From Bugula neritina (taxonomy: Eukaryota; Bryozoa; Gymnolaemata; Cheilostomatida; Bugulidae), in NCBI GenBank assembly GCA_964035545.1, contig OZ037771.1, positions 2,780,628-2,844,627 of the forward strand: a DNA stretch of 64,000 nt. Direction: 5' to 3'. Each line of letters starts with the position of its first letter. The stretch's first letter is position 1. The position numbers and the translations under genes were made by a program. This document shows, piece by piece, positions 1 through 13,400 of the stretch. The notes under the pieces were generated by a model. That model was not told where the DNA came from, made no database searches, and saw only the letters and a program-made list of their open reading frames with translations.

Positions 1-1485
1 AGTAGCTCAACAGATTCTCAGCATCTTGTCAGCCCTGGCCGCTGGATCTACTAGATTTGTGTTTGAAGGCAGAGAGATTAATCTAATCTGGAGTTGTGGT
101 ATCTTTATCACGATGAACCCTGGTGAGTGTTTTAATCCAATTATTATACCTGTAGCAGTTTTACCTGCAGTCTATTACCTAACACAGAAAGTGTGTGCAG
201 ACAACACATATATCATACATGTATTACTTTTCTAAGCAAGATATTTCTGAGATCAAAAGAAAATTTAAATAATACAAAGAAATAATCACTGAATTGTGAT
301 AAAATGACCATGTTTTGTTTTATCATGACTCATTTTTTATTTTTTTAATGTTTGGCAACCAAACTTTATGTTTGGAAAACTATTTGCCTCATGCTTTTAT
401 GCTTTTCTTTAATAGGATATGCCGGACGTACTGAGTTACCAGACAATCTCAAGTCTATGTTCCGACCAATCTCTATGGTAGTTCCTGACTCAAATCTTAT
501 TGCTGAGATTATTCTGTTTGGAGAGGGTTTCAACAACACTAAGGTTAGTAGAAAGCCATGTGTAGTGTTGTCAACTATATGGCTGTAATATCTCACTCTG
601 TTTTGCTTGATTTTGGTGCTTTTCTTGTATACCCAAACAACTATACAGGATCACAAATGTTCTAAATAAAGTATGTCAAATCTTTTACAAGTCTTTAACA
701 AAGCACATGTTTACATTAGCACCACTTTCAGAGAAATGCCTGCTTAACTTTTCCTTGTTTTAAATAATCTAAACTATTTGACATATTGTCACATTGTGAA
801 TCTATTCTACGCAGCTATTGGCTAAGAAAGTCTTCACTCTCTACTCATTGGCTGTACAGCAGCTCTCGAAACAAGACCATTATGATTTCGGACTGAGAGC
901 TCTGACCTCTGTGCTTAGATATGCTGGGAAGAAAAAGAGGACCAACCCTAACATGGCTGTACGTATTCTCACAGTCTAACACCAGCTTAAAGTTATATCT
1001 AATAGACATATCCACATTCGCCTACTAATACTAACTCTAGTGTCTAAAATCATGGTGAAAAGTAGCTAAAACTCAAAAGATCGAACATGTTCTTTTTCCT
1101 TGTGAATTTTCAAAAAGATAAAAAATATGCTTTTCATGTAAATTTTAAATTAGTTTTTATTTATTTATACAAATAATTAAATTTAATGTTGCTTTTTGTA
1201 GTAGTTAAGATATCCTTGTATTCATAGAGCAGCTATTGGATTTCTACATCAACTATTCAAACCTGATTTTAGGACGAGGAGTTGCTGCTCTTGTCTATGA
1301 AAGACATGAATGTAGCTAAACTGACGTCTGTAGACTTGCCACTCTTCAATGGCATAGTCTCAGATCTGTTCCCTGGCGTTGAGACCCCAGCTATAGACTA
1401 CAGCAAGTTCAAGGCCGCTATCGAGAATCAGTACAAACTGAACGGTTTGCAGCCAATACCCTGGGCTGTCACCAAAGCCATCCAG
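1..1485 (+). CDS. DNAH2: DNAH2 exons 1-4: end of AAA1 and AAA1-AAA2 link
   Basis: Exons 1-122 (partial), 416-543, 815-958 and 1273-1485. The protein runs through the AAA1 sensor region: [10 protein letters not shown], then [20 protein letters not shown] across the first intron, with the Gly codon split. It continues through the AAA1 lid ([14 protein letters not shown]) to the helices before AAA2 ([18 protein letters not shown]). [13 protein letters not shown] is the near-invariant dynein AAA1 signature after Walker B, including the Arg and Asn of the sensor I loop. Donors are GTGAGT, GTTAGT, GTACGT and GTGAGT. The introns are AT-rich, and I see nothing else in them. Confidence 0.92.
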
Positions 1486-4400
1486 GTGAGTGAGCTTGAC
1501 CTTTGAACCTCCGGCATCACTTAGTAGAAAGTCTTTTCAATCTATTTCATCAAAAACTTGGACAAACTGCTGTTTTTCTGTTGTTGAAAAGCCATATTGA
1601 GTCTGAGTACTTTGTAAGATGACTTGTATGAAGATGTTTCTGTATTCTCTCTCTTCCAGCTGTACGAGACCAAAAACTCTAGACACTCCACAATGATAGT
1701 CGGGAAAACTCAGTCCGCTAAGTCAGCCACGTGGAGGATGCTTCAGGCAGCGTGCAGTCAAATGCACAATGATGGTACTTCATTACTTGTTGATAGAAAT
1801 CTAGACTTTTAGTAAGCAATTGACATTCTTTTATCATGTGAATTCTATTGTCTAACCGAGTGATTACTCAACCAGGAGATGCCAACTACAATGTGGTGAA
1901 GGAGTATGTCCTGAATCCCAAGTCTGTCTCGCTCGGTGAGCTGTATGGAGAGTTTGACTTGAGCACCAACGAATGGACAGACGGTATTCTCTCCAGTGTC
2001 ATGAGAGTAACCTGCTCAGGTGAGTCATATCTATGAGCCAACTACATGACAGACACCTGTTTTAGCCTGCCATACTGTCTATAATGGTATATCAGACACC
2101 TGTTTCATTAGTTTATTTACCAATACACACCTATCACTTGTAAACCACTTTTTATGGTTGTAACAACTGTATTGAAAATTCATCTGGTTTGGAAGAATAA
2201 TTCACAATGTGTATAATGAATTACAGATGCTGTCGTCAGCATTGAAAGTGACTCTGTCAGCATTGATTTTGGTATTTTGGTTGTTGTCAACAGACGGGCA
2301 TCACTTATAATAAATACTTATACAACCTGTTGTAGCCTGCCACACCAACACCCACATGCATCCCATGTCACTGTAGCATTGCTTGTGGGTACACAACTCT
2401 CATGTACCTAGTACTAGCTCACCTTTGTGCATACCTCAATTTGCTTCTCTATATTATTGTTTCTTATTTACAGGAGTTGATCAAATTACTCACCGTAAGC
2501 AGCCAATCATACGCTAGATATTTATTAGTCAATCATTTACTTTGAAACAAATTTCTTTGTTATTGTTGCCAGTTGGTATCAACCTAATAAAGTAACACAT
2601 TATTCGACATATTTTTGTGTGTGAAAATTATGCTGAAATAAGATCATAGTCTAGAATAGAAGAAGTTTTATAAGCATAGGAACGTCTCACTAGAGCCTCT
2701 TTCTGGTTACATAAGCTAGGAAATAGTAGTCATCAGTTACTGTAATATGCTGTTTCATAGTATAGCTGGCACAGTGACTACCTGTAATATGGTAGCTGAA
2801 TATTTTACTTGAGAGATAAGGTGATTCTCCTAGTCTAATATTGTGAGCAAATCAGTCGTACATAAAACAGGATATTACATCATAGTATAGACCATAGTAT
2901 TTCATTCCACGTTATTTATTTAATGTTAGCTTGACAGCATTACTTTTAGTGTTGATTTAATGATTGCATTGTGTTTCTGTTAAAATATTTTTGTGGCTGT
3001 GCATGTATGTTTCTATAAGAAATTTTTATTTGTTATTACATTTTTAGTGTTCACATAGTTAACATGATATCTGTTTGATAGGCTGTCCAACTTGACTATC
3101 AAGTAATTTAATTGGCCCACGTACCTGTTTTCTGTACTTTACGGAATAAATGCTCTTGTCATTAGTGGGCTTGCTAACTTCTATACCTATTTCCATATAA
3201 ACAGATGAGAAACCGGAAGAAAAGTGGATCACATTTGACGGGCCGGTAGACACTCTTTGGATTGAGAGTATGAACTCCGTGATGGACGACAACAAAGTGC
3301 TCACCCTTATCAACGGAGAGCGTATCGCCATGCCTGAACAAGTCTCGCTGCTTTTTGAGGTATTTGTCCCGCAGCATGTGACCCAGCTACCTGTCACACA
3401 TACTCAGCTACCTGTCACACATGCTCAGCTACCTGTCACACATACTCAGACACCTGTCATACATACTTAGACACCTGTCAAACATACTCAGACACCTGTC
3501 ATACATACTCAGCCACCTGTCAAGCACACTTAGCTAACTGTAATTTAGTTATATTTTAGGTAGAATAAAGTATTATTTTAATAGCTGCAAATGCCAGCAG
3601 ACTAAAAGCTTAACTTAGCCACTAACTCATCTGGAACAAGACTTGCAGTTGGTAATCACAGCCCTTAGCTGCCTGTAAAGTAAATTCGCTATTGCCTACA
3701 CACATGCACGTACACCATTTCTGGTATTAAATTAAATTATGTGTTCTATTGTATATGCAGGTGGAAGATTTAGCAGTTGCCTCCCCTGCCACGGTATCTC
3801 GATGTGGTATGGTATATAATGATGCTTTGGACCTTGGCACTCAGCCATTTATAGACTCGTGGCTGGAGAAAAAAGACAAAGGTATAGCAGACGTCACCAT
3901 ACGCTCTACTGATGTGTGTTTTTTTGTTATAAACTGCAGTTAGATGTAAATAACAATCACTTTATTTATTCTTATTCTAACTTTTAACTCTGAAGACGAA
4001 GTTGATCATAGTTTTGTTGGTTATGTTGCAGTTTTGAGTGAGATGCTGAAACAGTTATTTGAAAAGTATTTAGCCAAGATCACTGACTTTAAAAAGAAGA
4101 ACTGCAACGAGCTAGTACCAATAGCTGAGCTAAATGGAGTTATCTCCCTTACTAGACTGTTTGACGCTCTGGCCACTATTTCTAACGGAGTAGGTTCAAC
4201 TCTGGGCTTGTAGTTATGAAATTGTAGTGGGAACATTGTTGTATATTTACTCGAACATCGTGGGTAGTAATGCGTTACACGCAAGTTGTTAGCAGTGAGT
4301 GTTGTCTACCCATTGATGGTACACTGTGCAGTGTTCTCTACCTTCTCACTCAATCTATACCTTCAGGTTAACAGTTGTCTTTAGCTGATGTTGATCTTGA

Positions 4401-7400
4401 TGACCTTGACAATAAATATTTCAGGTTGACTCTCACGATGCTGACAACTACGGCAAGATGGTGGAGTTGTGGTTCCAGTATTGCGTCATCTGGTCAATCT
4501 GTGCTCCTGTAGATGAGGAGGGAAGGAAGAAGTTGGACAACTACATCAGGTATCAACAGAGTAGCAGTTTAATAGTATTTAGGATTTTCATAGTAGTTTA
4601 ATATGTTGAAATAATAGCTGCCTAGCAGCTCTGTTCCAGTAAGAGCTTGCTGTATGTGTTTATGTATTTATTTTATTTCATGAAATCCTAAACTAAAGCA
4701 TTTATGGTGTTGATAGAATTAGGTTGGTAATAGAAATAAATTCATATTGAAGTAATGTTTACATTTATTTACTATTAAATTGATTATCTAAATTGTTTTG
4801 CAGTATTAAAAGTATTCATAGGGGTGTAAAGTATTGCAATAGTCAAATTGATTCATTGATTAAACTGAATATTTGTTGTAGAGAGATGGAAGGCACTTTC
4901 CCTAACAAAGACAGTATATATGAATACGTGGTGGATCCAAAGAACAAGTGCTGGGTTCACTGGGAAGAGAAACTAAGGAGTGGATGGAAGTACAACCCGA
5001 GGTATGACACAACTTTTTACATATTGGTACCACTATCTAAAGTGAGTCCATTATTTTTTACTGTAATATATCTGTATAAACATTCCAATCTATGTTTTTT
5101 ATTTATTCTTTGCAATAGCAATTTATTTCATTATAATATTATTATTTAGCATAATTCTTGTAATGATACTATCAAAAATACAATAAAAGTTATTTCTGTG
5201 AGCTGCCTATTTATAGTTATAAGCTCTAGCACATTTCCAATGGCAGTTGTTGATATGTTTTACAGCTTACCTTTCTACCGTATCATCGTGCCAACAGTAG
5301 ACACAGTGAGATACAACTTCCTGGTATCTACTCTAGTAGACAACTTCCACCCTGTCATGTTGGTGGGTCCAGTTGGCACAGGAAAGACTTCTGTAGTGTC
5401 TGAAGTCCTCAATAAAGTTGACCCAGCCAGGTGAGTCATTCTATTGTATTTAGTGATTCATTTTGATTTGGTCATGGTAAATATTTCGAGATAGTTAAAA
5501 GTATGAGTTTTATATATGCTGAAACTCCAGTTGTGTAGTCAATATTAAGTTATTTAGTTGCCCTGGCATATGTTGCATTATAGCCCTGTGTTTAAACAAG
5601 CTTTCAGGGAAAAAAGCTATAAAAAGCTTTCAGTTAAATAGCTAATGTGATTATGTATACGCTGATCACTCACTCTTTCCCTGCTACTCAATTGCATAAC
5701 ATGCTCAATAAATACATTCATTATAATCCTATATGGTGGCAGCGGTGGGATTCAAGCCCACACCTTTGAAGAAACTGGTTATTTGGGAAATGGGACCTAA
5801 AAGTATTGAGACTAGTTATTTTTCACCAAAAGCTGTAAAAAGGCCATATTACGCAAGTTAAACTTCATAACCTTCTGGTCATGATTTATATAATTTGCCG
5901 AGCCTCTAATCTTTTTTTTCTGTTACAGATACAATGTGCTAACAGTAAACATGTCCGCCCAGACAACCTCTAACAATGTGCAAGACATCATTGAGTCTCG
6001 TGTGGAGAAAAGAACTAAGGGGGTGTATGTGCCTCTGGGAGGGAAGAAACTTCTTACCTTCATGGATGACTTCAACATGCCCGCCAAGGATACGTTTGGG
6101 TCTCAACCCCCTCTGGAACTTATTAAGGTGCTCCATCATCTCCATCTTTAACTCTTCAGTCTTACTTTAGTATTGACTCTTTCACTTATTTATGCTAGTA
6201 GGTTTTCACTCTTGACTCATTGTTAGTCAATAAAAATAGTATTTGAAAGTTGGTGAAACCTTTAGTGTTTTACTTGTCGTTTGGGTGTAAGTACAAGTGG
6301 TAAATACTTGGGTAATAATTTGTATAGCAAAGCTTTACTTTTACATCTATTAATCTAAAATCGAACAATATTCTTTAGTCTAACTGAGTAAACTGAAATT
6401 TTGTTTCCAACAGTTTGTAAGTATCAACATGGATTTCATTAATGCCATGGATTAATAATCAAGGTCTATAATCTAGTTGCTTTTAAGAATTTTCTGGTTT
6501 TATTTGCCATTAGCTGTGGCTGGACTACGGCTTCTGGTATGACAGGCAGAAACAGACAGCTAAGAGTATCAAAGACATGTTTGTAGTTGTGGCCATGGGG
6601 CCTCCAGGTGGTGGAAGACAGGCTATCTCTAGACGTCTGCAGAGCAAATTTAATCTCATCAACATGACTTTCCCCTCTGTGAGTTTAGATGCTAGTATAT
6701 GCTTTTAGCAGCTAGTTGTACTAACTACATGCTTATATTAAGCAATTTTAACCACAAATTCTTTATTTGCTAATGATTCTATAAGCATGATATGCTTTTA
6801 GTAGTTGGCAACTCTAATTACATATACTTACAGTAGCTGGTTATTCTATAGCATGTGCTTACACTAGCAGTAATGATGTGCAAAAACCATGGCTTATCTG
6901 GTTATGCATTGTTTGCCCATACACATATCTGTTCATGTAAAACTTTTACATATATATTTTCTAAAGGACTCAACAATAAAGAGAATCTTTGGTACGATGA
7001 TCAACCAGAAGTTGCAGGACTTTGAGGAAGATGTGAAGCCCATCGGAGACCTGATGACTCAGGGAACTCTGGAGGTCTACCAGTCAGTGGTGACTAGATT
7101 CCTGCCCACACCTGCTAAGATACACTACCTGTTCAACTTGAGAGACATCTCTAAGGTATTCTCTCTCTTTCTGTGTGTGAAATATCAAACCCTCACTCGC
7201 TCCATCATGTTTCTATGTATTATTATATAATGTGTAGTTTGTTAGGTGGCTGTTTATTATATGAACTATTATTTTGCACGCTATTTAGTATATCAGCCCT
7301 CAGGTGTGCAGCTGTTTATCAGTTGTGTTTATCTTTTGTAGTATTTTACTGTTGAATAATGATTTACTAAAACAATATAAAGCAATAAAATTATTTTTAG

Positions 7401-10400
7401 CAAATATTTTCACCATTTTTTAAACTCGCCACTAACTAGATGCACATAGACTGGTTGCTATTTTCTTGTTTGGTTTATTACTGATGAGCAAAAGTTCTGG
7501 TGTAAAATTCTCTGTAAATTAAAATAGTTGTTAATTTGTAACATTTTGCTTTGCCAGATATTCCAAGGGCTGCTCAGAGCTCACCGAAATGAGCATGACA
7601 CGAAACTCGCCATGACGAGGCTGTGGCTGCACGAGTGCTTCAGAGTTTTCTCCGATCGTCTGATAGACACAAAGGACATGGAAGCCTTTGTCAACATCAT
7701 CAGCGACAAGCTGGGGTCTCTCTTTGACCAGACCTTCCACAACATCTGTCCAAGTAAACAGACGCCAGTCTTTGGTGACTACATCAGCCCAGACTTGGTA
7801 AGTCTCACTGGGTCATTCACTCATAACCTACCAACATTGTGTGATGGTTGATGGAGAACACTGCCAAGTTTGAGTGCCAACTACTTTATTGTGTGTAAAC
7901 AATAAATTTTCACAATAGGTTCTTCTTTTATACATAGCATGTATTTTCAAGATTTATGAAGACATTCAAAACCATGAAAAGTTAAAGAAGACTATGATGG
8001 AGTTTTTAGATGAGTATAACAACTCCCCTGGTATAGTGTCCATGGACCTCGTGTTGTTCAAAGACGCCATCGAGCATCGTAAGTCTGTTTTTATACTATC
8101 ATTATATGATACAATTTAAATATGACATTTTCTTACTTAAAAGTTTTAGAGCCTCAGTTTGAGTGCTCATGTCACCCTCCCCCAAATATTGGTTTATTTG
8201 TTTATTTGAGCCATAAACTACAGTTTTTTGTTGAATTTTCCAAATCCAAACAATATGTAGTATAGAATAATATGATAATATGTTTTATACTACATAAACC
8301 AACTTTTCATGGACTTTTGATTAGCTTTATTAAATTAATTTTTTGCCATTTTCCTCAGTGTCGAAGATTATCCGTGTAATTCGGCAGCCACGAGGGAACA
8401 TGTTACTCATTGGTATCGGAGGTAGTGGGAGACAATCCCTCACCAGACTATCCTCGTACATCTGTGACTACACCACCTTCCAGATTGAGGTCACTAAGAA
8501 CTACAGGAAGCAAGAGTTTCGAGAAGGTCTGCACCAACCCATTACATTATCACATTGTTTACATGTAGCAGATTTAGACAATGACAGGATAGTGAGTTGT
8601 ATTGTATACCTGCTGACAGTATAGTGAGTTGTATTGTCTACCTGCTGACAGTATAGTGAGTTGTATTGTATACCTGCTGACAGTATAGTGAGTTGTATTG
8701 TATACCTGCTGACAGTATAGTGAGTTGTATTGTATACCTGCTGACAGTATAGTGAGTTGTATTGTATACCTGCTGCTCTGTAGATCTGAAGCGTCTGTAC
8801 TTCATGGCTGGCGTAGAGAACAAGCCAACTGTCTTCCTGTTTAACGACGTTCAGGTGGTGGAGGAAGCCTTCCTTGAAGATATCAACAACATCCTCAGCT
8901 CTGGAGAAGTGCCTAATCTCTACAAGCCCGACGAGTTTGAAGAGGTTCGCCTGTCTCTATATTACTACAACACATTTCTATATTACTACAACACAACTCT
9001 ATATCAACATTTCTGTATTACTATAGCATACCAGTATTTTACTGCTATTTATATATCACCCTTTGTCTATTACCATCTTGTTTGCACAATGTGATCTCAC
9101 CATAACTAGACTTTTTTGCTTCGGAGTGTTTAATTGTCCAAGAATGTTGATGACTGAAGTTAGCAGATTTTACTCAGCTATTTTCTGGCATCAATCAATT
9201 CTACAAAATTCATGTCTAAATTTACTTGAAATAAGTTGTAGTATGCTAGGGAATCACCAACATGCATTGAAATGCTCATCTCTCACTGCCTTAGACTAAG
9301 GAAAGTTATATTAGCCTCTGTTCCATGCACCAAACTGTTTAGGTGAGGACAGCTCTGGAGGAAGAGGTGAAGAAGAATGGAATAGAGGACACGGCTCAGG
9401 CTGTCTTTGCCTTCCTGATAGAGAGAGTGCGAAACAACCTTCACCTGGTGCTGTGCATGAGTCCAGTGGGCGAGCCGTTCCGTAACCGTATCAGACAGTA
9501 CCCCGCCTTCGTCAACTGCACCACCATAGACTGGTTCAGTGAGTGGCCCCAGGATGCCCTGCTGGAGGTCGCTGAGCGGTATCTTGAAGGTCGGTTTTAT
9601 TGTCATAAATTTTCCCTTTCAACTGCTTACCTACCTACAAATTTCGAATGTTCACTCTATGCTGATTTATTTCATTTATTTTGAAAAAATTTTTGTAATT
9701 GTATTTTGTTGTTTAACATCTCCATTTGCTGATAGGCTGGAAGACTGGAGTTAGCTTTCCTGGTAGGTTTCTATGGCAACAGATAATGCGCAGGCTGTTA
9801 TTACATTAGCATATTATGTTTCACCAAGTATAGGCATACATAAGAACATATTTAGTGATTTGCACATTACTGAGTCAGGAGTTGTGTTCTCTTGAAGCTG
9901 ACATCTATATACATAATATACTCCTAATTCTACTCCCTCAACTAGAAATCTTGTTTAATCGGACAATTAACTTTAAAAATGGTTATTTAATAAAGAAGAA
10001 ATATAGCATAACAGTTCATTAATGGTTTCCTATATTTATAGAGTAGACAACTCCTGACTCAAATGAAACTAAATGTCTTTTCTTACACCCTAATCTTTTC
10101 TTCTCAGCTAGTTTTAACTTAAAGCCTTCTTGAAACAATTTGCCACATATTTTTATACTGTTCATTACATGTTTAAGTCTCTGATAGAACTGTGCTAACT
10201 AATGGCTATACTTGTATACAATTGAAGCATCTCTTTAAGATTTGGCTACTTGTATAGTTGCTACTTAAACCTGCAAGTTTTAAGATATTCTAGTTGAATA
10301 TGCCTCTTCTGCTGCTAGACTATGCTGCCTTCCTAACTGCTGTCTTCATCTTGTCCTCGTCATTTTGTTTGATAGATGTAATTATTAATCACAACCCCGC

Positions 10401-13400
10401 AATGATTTAGACCCAATAGAGTTTTTAGTAGCCTACTACAACTGAGTGTAAGCCTAGAATATAAATGGTATTATTAAAACCATTTAGTTTATTTTTTTTA
10501 TACTTAACTGACAATTGTTTACAGTTTTGTAAACTAGTAGGTGATTAACTAGTAATGACCACAGTGTCATAGACTAGCATGATCTTTACCTTGCACCACC
10601 TGTTTTAAGTTGTCAACACATGCCCCATGACTCTCTGCCAATTAGAGCTATGAAAAAACACTATTTTTCAACATTTTTGACGATAGAAAATTCATTTAAA
10701 AAGTTACATTCAGCAAAGAGAAAATACCGTCATTGTTTGTTTGTGCTTATGTAAGCCATGCTTGTCTTATTTAGGTATGAAAGTTGAAGAGAGTGAAGAG
10801 AAATTGAAACCAGCCATAGCCAAGATGTTCTCCATAATGCACAAGAGTGTCAGCGAGTACAGTCAGCGTATGTTGGACGAGTTGAAGAGACACAACTATG
10901 TCACTCCCACCAACTACCTCGAACTCGTATCTGGATACAAGTCGTATGTTCACTCAACTTATAGAACTCGCTACTGTGTAGTATACTATAATATATATAA
11001 CTTGCTACTACGTAGTATACTATAATATATAGGACTCGCTACTGTATGTATTATAGTATTTCAACTCGTATTTAGTTTGCTCTACGACAAGAAGAAGGAA
11101 CTAGGTGACTCGAGAGACAAGCTCAAGAACGGTCTGTTCAAGATCGATGAGACTCGAGAGAAAGTTGAAGCCATGTCTATTGAGCTGGAGGATGCTAAGG
11201 TGAAGGTCGCGTTGTTTCAGAAGCAGTGCGAGGAGTATCTGGTGGTGCTGGTGCAGCAGAAGAGAGAAGCAGACGAACAACAGAAATCTGTAAGTCACAT
11301 GTCAGTGCAGCAGTAGGATGTGTGTGGGGAGATAACTCTCGGTAATTATTATATTTGATTTTAATGGATGTCATTAACAGCTTGAGATTTACTGAACCTG
11401 TTTAGTACAAATATATCCGCAATAAATGTAAATTTTATATTCTAGAAAGAAAAAAAATGCCTTGTGAATTTAGATATATTTTATATATGATCTTTGGTTT
11501 GGGGCACTAGTCGAATTTCTCACATCTTTTAGAATACAGACTTGTCTTAATTTCTCCATCACTGCACCTACCTCTATGTTGGTTAGAACCAGTAAACCTC
11601 GACTCTGAACTTAATCATTTCTCATGTTTAATGAAACAAGCGTTCTTTGTGAAGCATTTGATTCTCAAATTGCTCAGCTTATCAGTTTGAGATGTTACAG
11701 AGTAGCATCTGTGACATCAGTGTGACCTTGCCACTTGTCTGACGGTTATACCGGTGCGTTCAGTGACACCTACGTGGCAGTGTCACTTATCTTACAGTGA
11801 CACCTGCGTGGCAGTGTCACTTGTTTTACAGTGACACTTGTGTGGCAGTGTCACTTGCCTGGCAGTGTCACTTGTGTGTGACTGTGACACTTATCTGACA
11901 GTAATTTTTGCCATCTGCAGGTAACACAGACGAGTTTGAAGATTGGAGAGGAGGAAGTCAAATGTCAAAAGATGGCCGACTTGGCTCAAGCTGATTTGGC
12001 AGAAGCCATGCCTGCTCTAGAGGAAGCTCGGAAGGCCTTGGAGGCTCTGAATAAAAAGGTGGGTTTGGCTGAGATGCTGGGCTAGTCATTAGCATATACT
12101 TAGCTGACACAAGTTACAAATATTAATATATCTTTTTAATTTAAATAATTTGCCATGTCAACTAGAGAATCTTTCTGCCATTGAACTACAAAAAAGTCTG
12201 TTGGAGCTCTAGTAAACTCTGTACACTTATAACCAATAAGTTTGAGATTTAATGGTTACACATATAGACCAGCTTGTACCTTGTTTCGCCACATTATTAT
12301 CATTTTTCAACAGGATATCTCTGAAGTGAAGGCCTATGGCAGACCTCCGACCTTGGTCGAGACGGTCATGCAGGCTGTGATGATCCTTAAGGGTTGCGAT
12401 CCCTCATGGGCTGAGGCTAAACGTCAACTCGGTGAGTCAGTATAAGGAGTTCAACAGGTGCATGGTGGGAAGGTTAGGATAACTGTAATCTGGATGAGAA
12501 ATATTGCAAAAGAAGTTATGTTCTTCGCTTTTCAACTCATGCCTCGAACCAAAATTCTTAGAAACAATGAACAAACTAATGCAGTTGAAATTTTTCTATT
12601 GCTATATCAAAATGGTTAAATTGAATTTTCACTCAACAATTTTTCTCATTAACAACCTCCAATTTAGAGACATAAATTTATTCAAGCATTCGGTGATGAT
12701 TGAACACAGCAGTTGCAGCTGTACATTCTGTGGTATTTTTTCACGATTTTTTACTTATTTAAGTCAACAGGAACTTCGCATCCTACTCTGCACGTCTGTT
12801 AATTGTCTCGAGTTAATAATGTTTGACATTTCAGGTGACAACAACTTCATCAAGTCTCTTGTTAACTTTGACAAAGATAATATCTCTGACCGAGTGTTGA
12901 AGAAGATCGGTCAGTATTGTGCTATGCCTGACTTCCTACCAGAAACTGTGGGACGTGTATCTGGTGCTGCTCAATCGCTTTGTCTCTGGGTTTGTAGAAC
13001 CTCTGCTACCTTAAAAATAAGAATACACATTTTTTTTGTTTAGTAAAGTTTATTTGGTGTGTTGACTAATCATCCTGAATAATAAATTTTGCACACCGTC
13101 CCTGACTTAGACTCTTATAGACTGTGGACCAACACTCGAAAGCATGGTTTTGTAGGTGCGGGCTATGGAGATGTATGGAAGAATCTACAGAGTTGTGGAA
13201 CCAAAGAAACAGCGTCTAGAAGCTGCCACTTCTCAGCTCAGAGAGAAACAAAACATGTTGGCTGATGCCAAGGCAAAGCTTGCGGAGGTGATGAATACTC
13301 CATTAATGAACTATCTACGCTCTAGCTTTATTACTTATTTCACGATTTCAGTACTTATAGTTTGGATGCTATGTGATAGTGAGGTTTTCGTAACAAGAAA

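Noticed and set aside
3270-3470. Open frame with TQLPVTH repeats continuing from a dynein exon
   Set aside because: It is the exon ending at 3359 read through its donor into a 21-bp intronic tandem repeat; a stop follows and the next exon joins in phase without it.
8583-8775. Regular repeats that might suggest a CRISPR array
   Set aside because: The units are directly tandem with no spacers, lie inside a eukaryotic intron, and no cas genes are present; the same holds for the other minisatellites.
12504-13043. 179-residue plus-strand open frame
   Set aside because: Chance open frame through the intron that runs into the DNAH2 exon 12835-12989 and on past its donor; the true exon is bounded by TTTCAG and GTTTGT.
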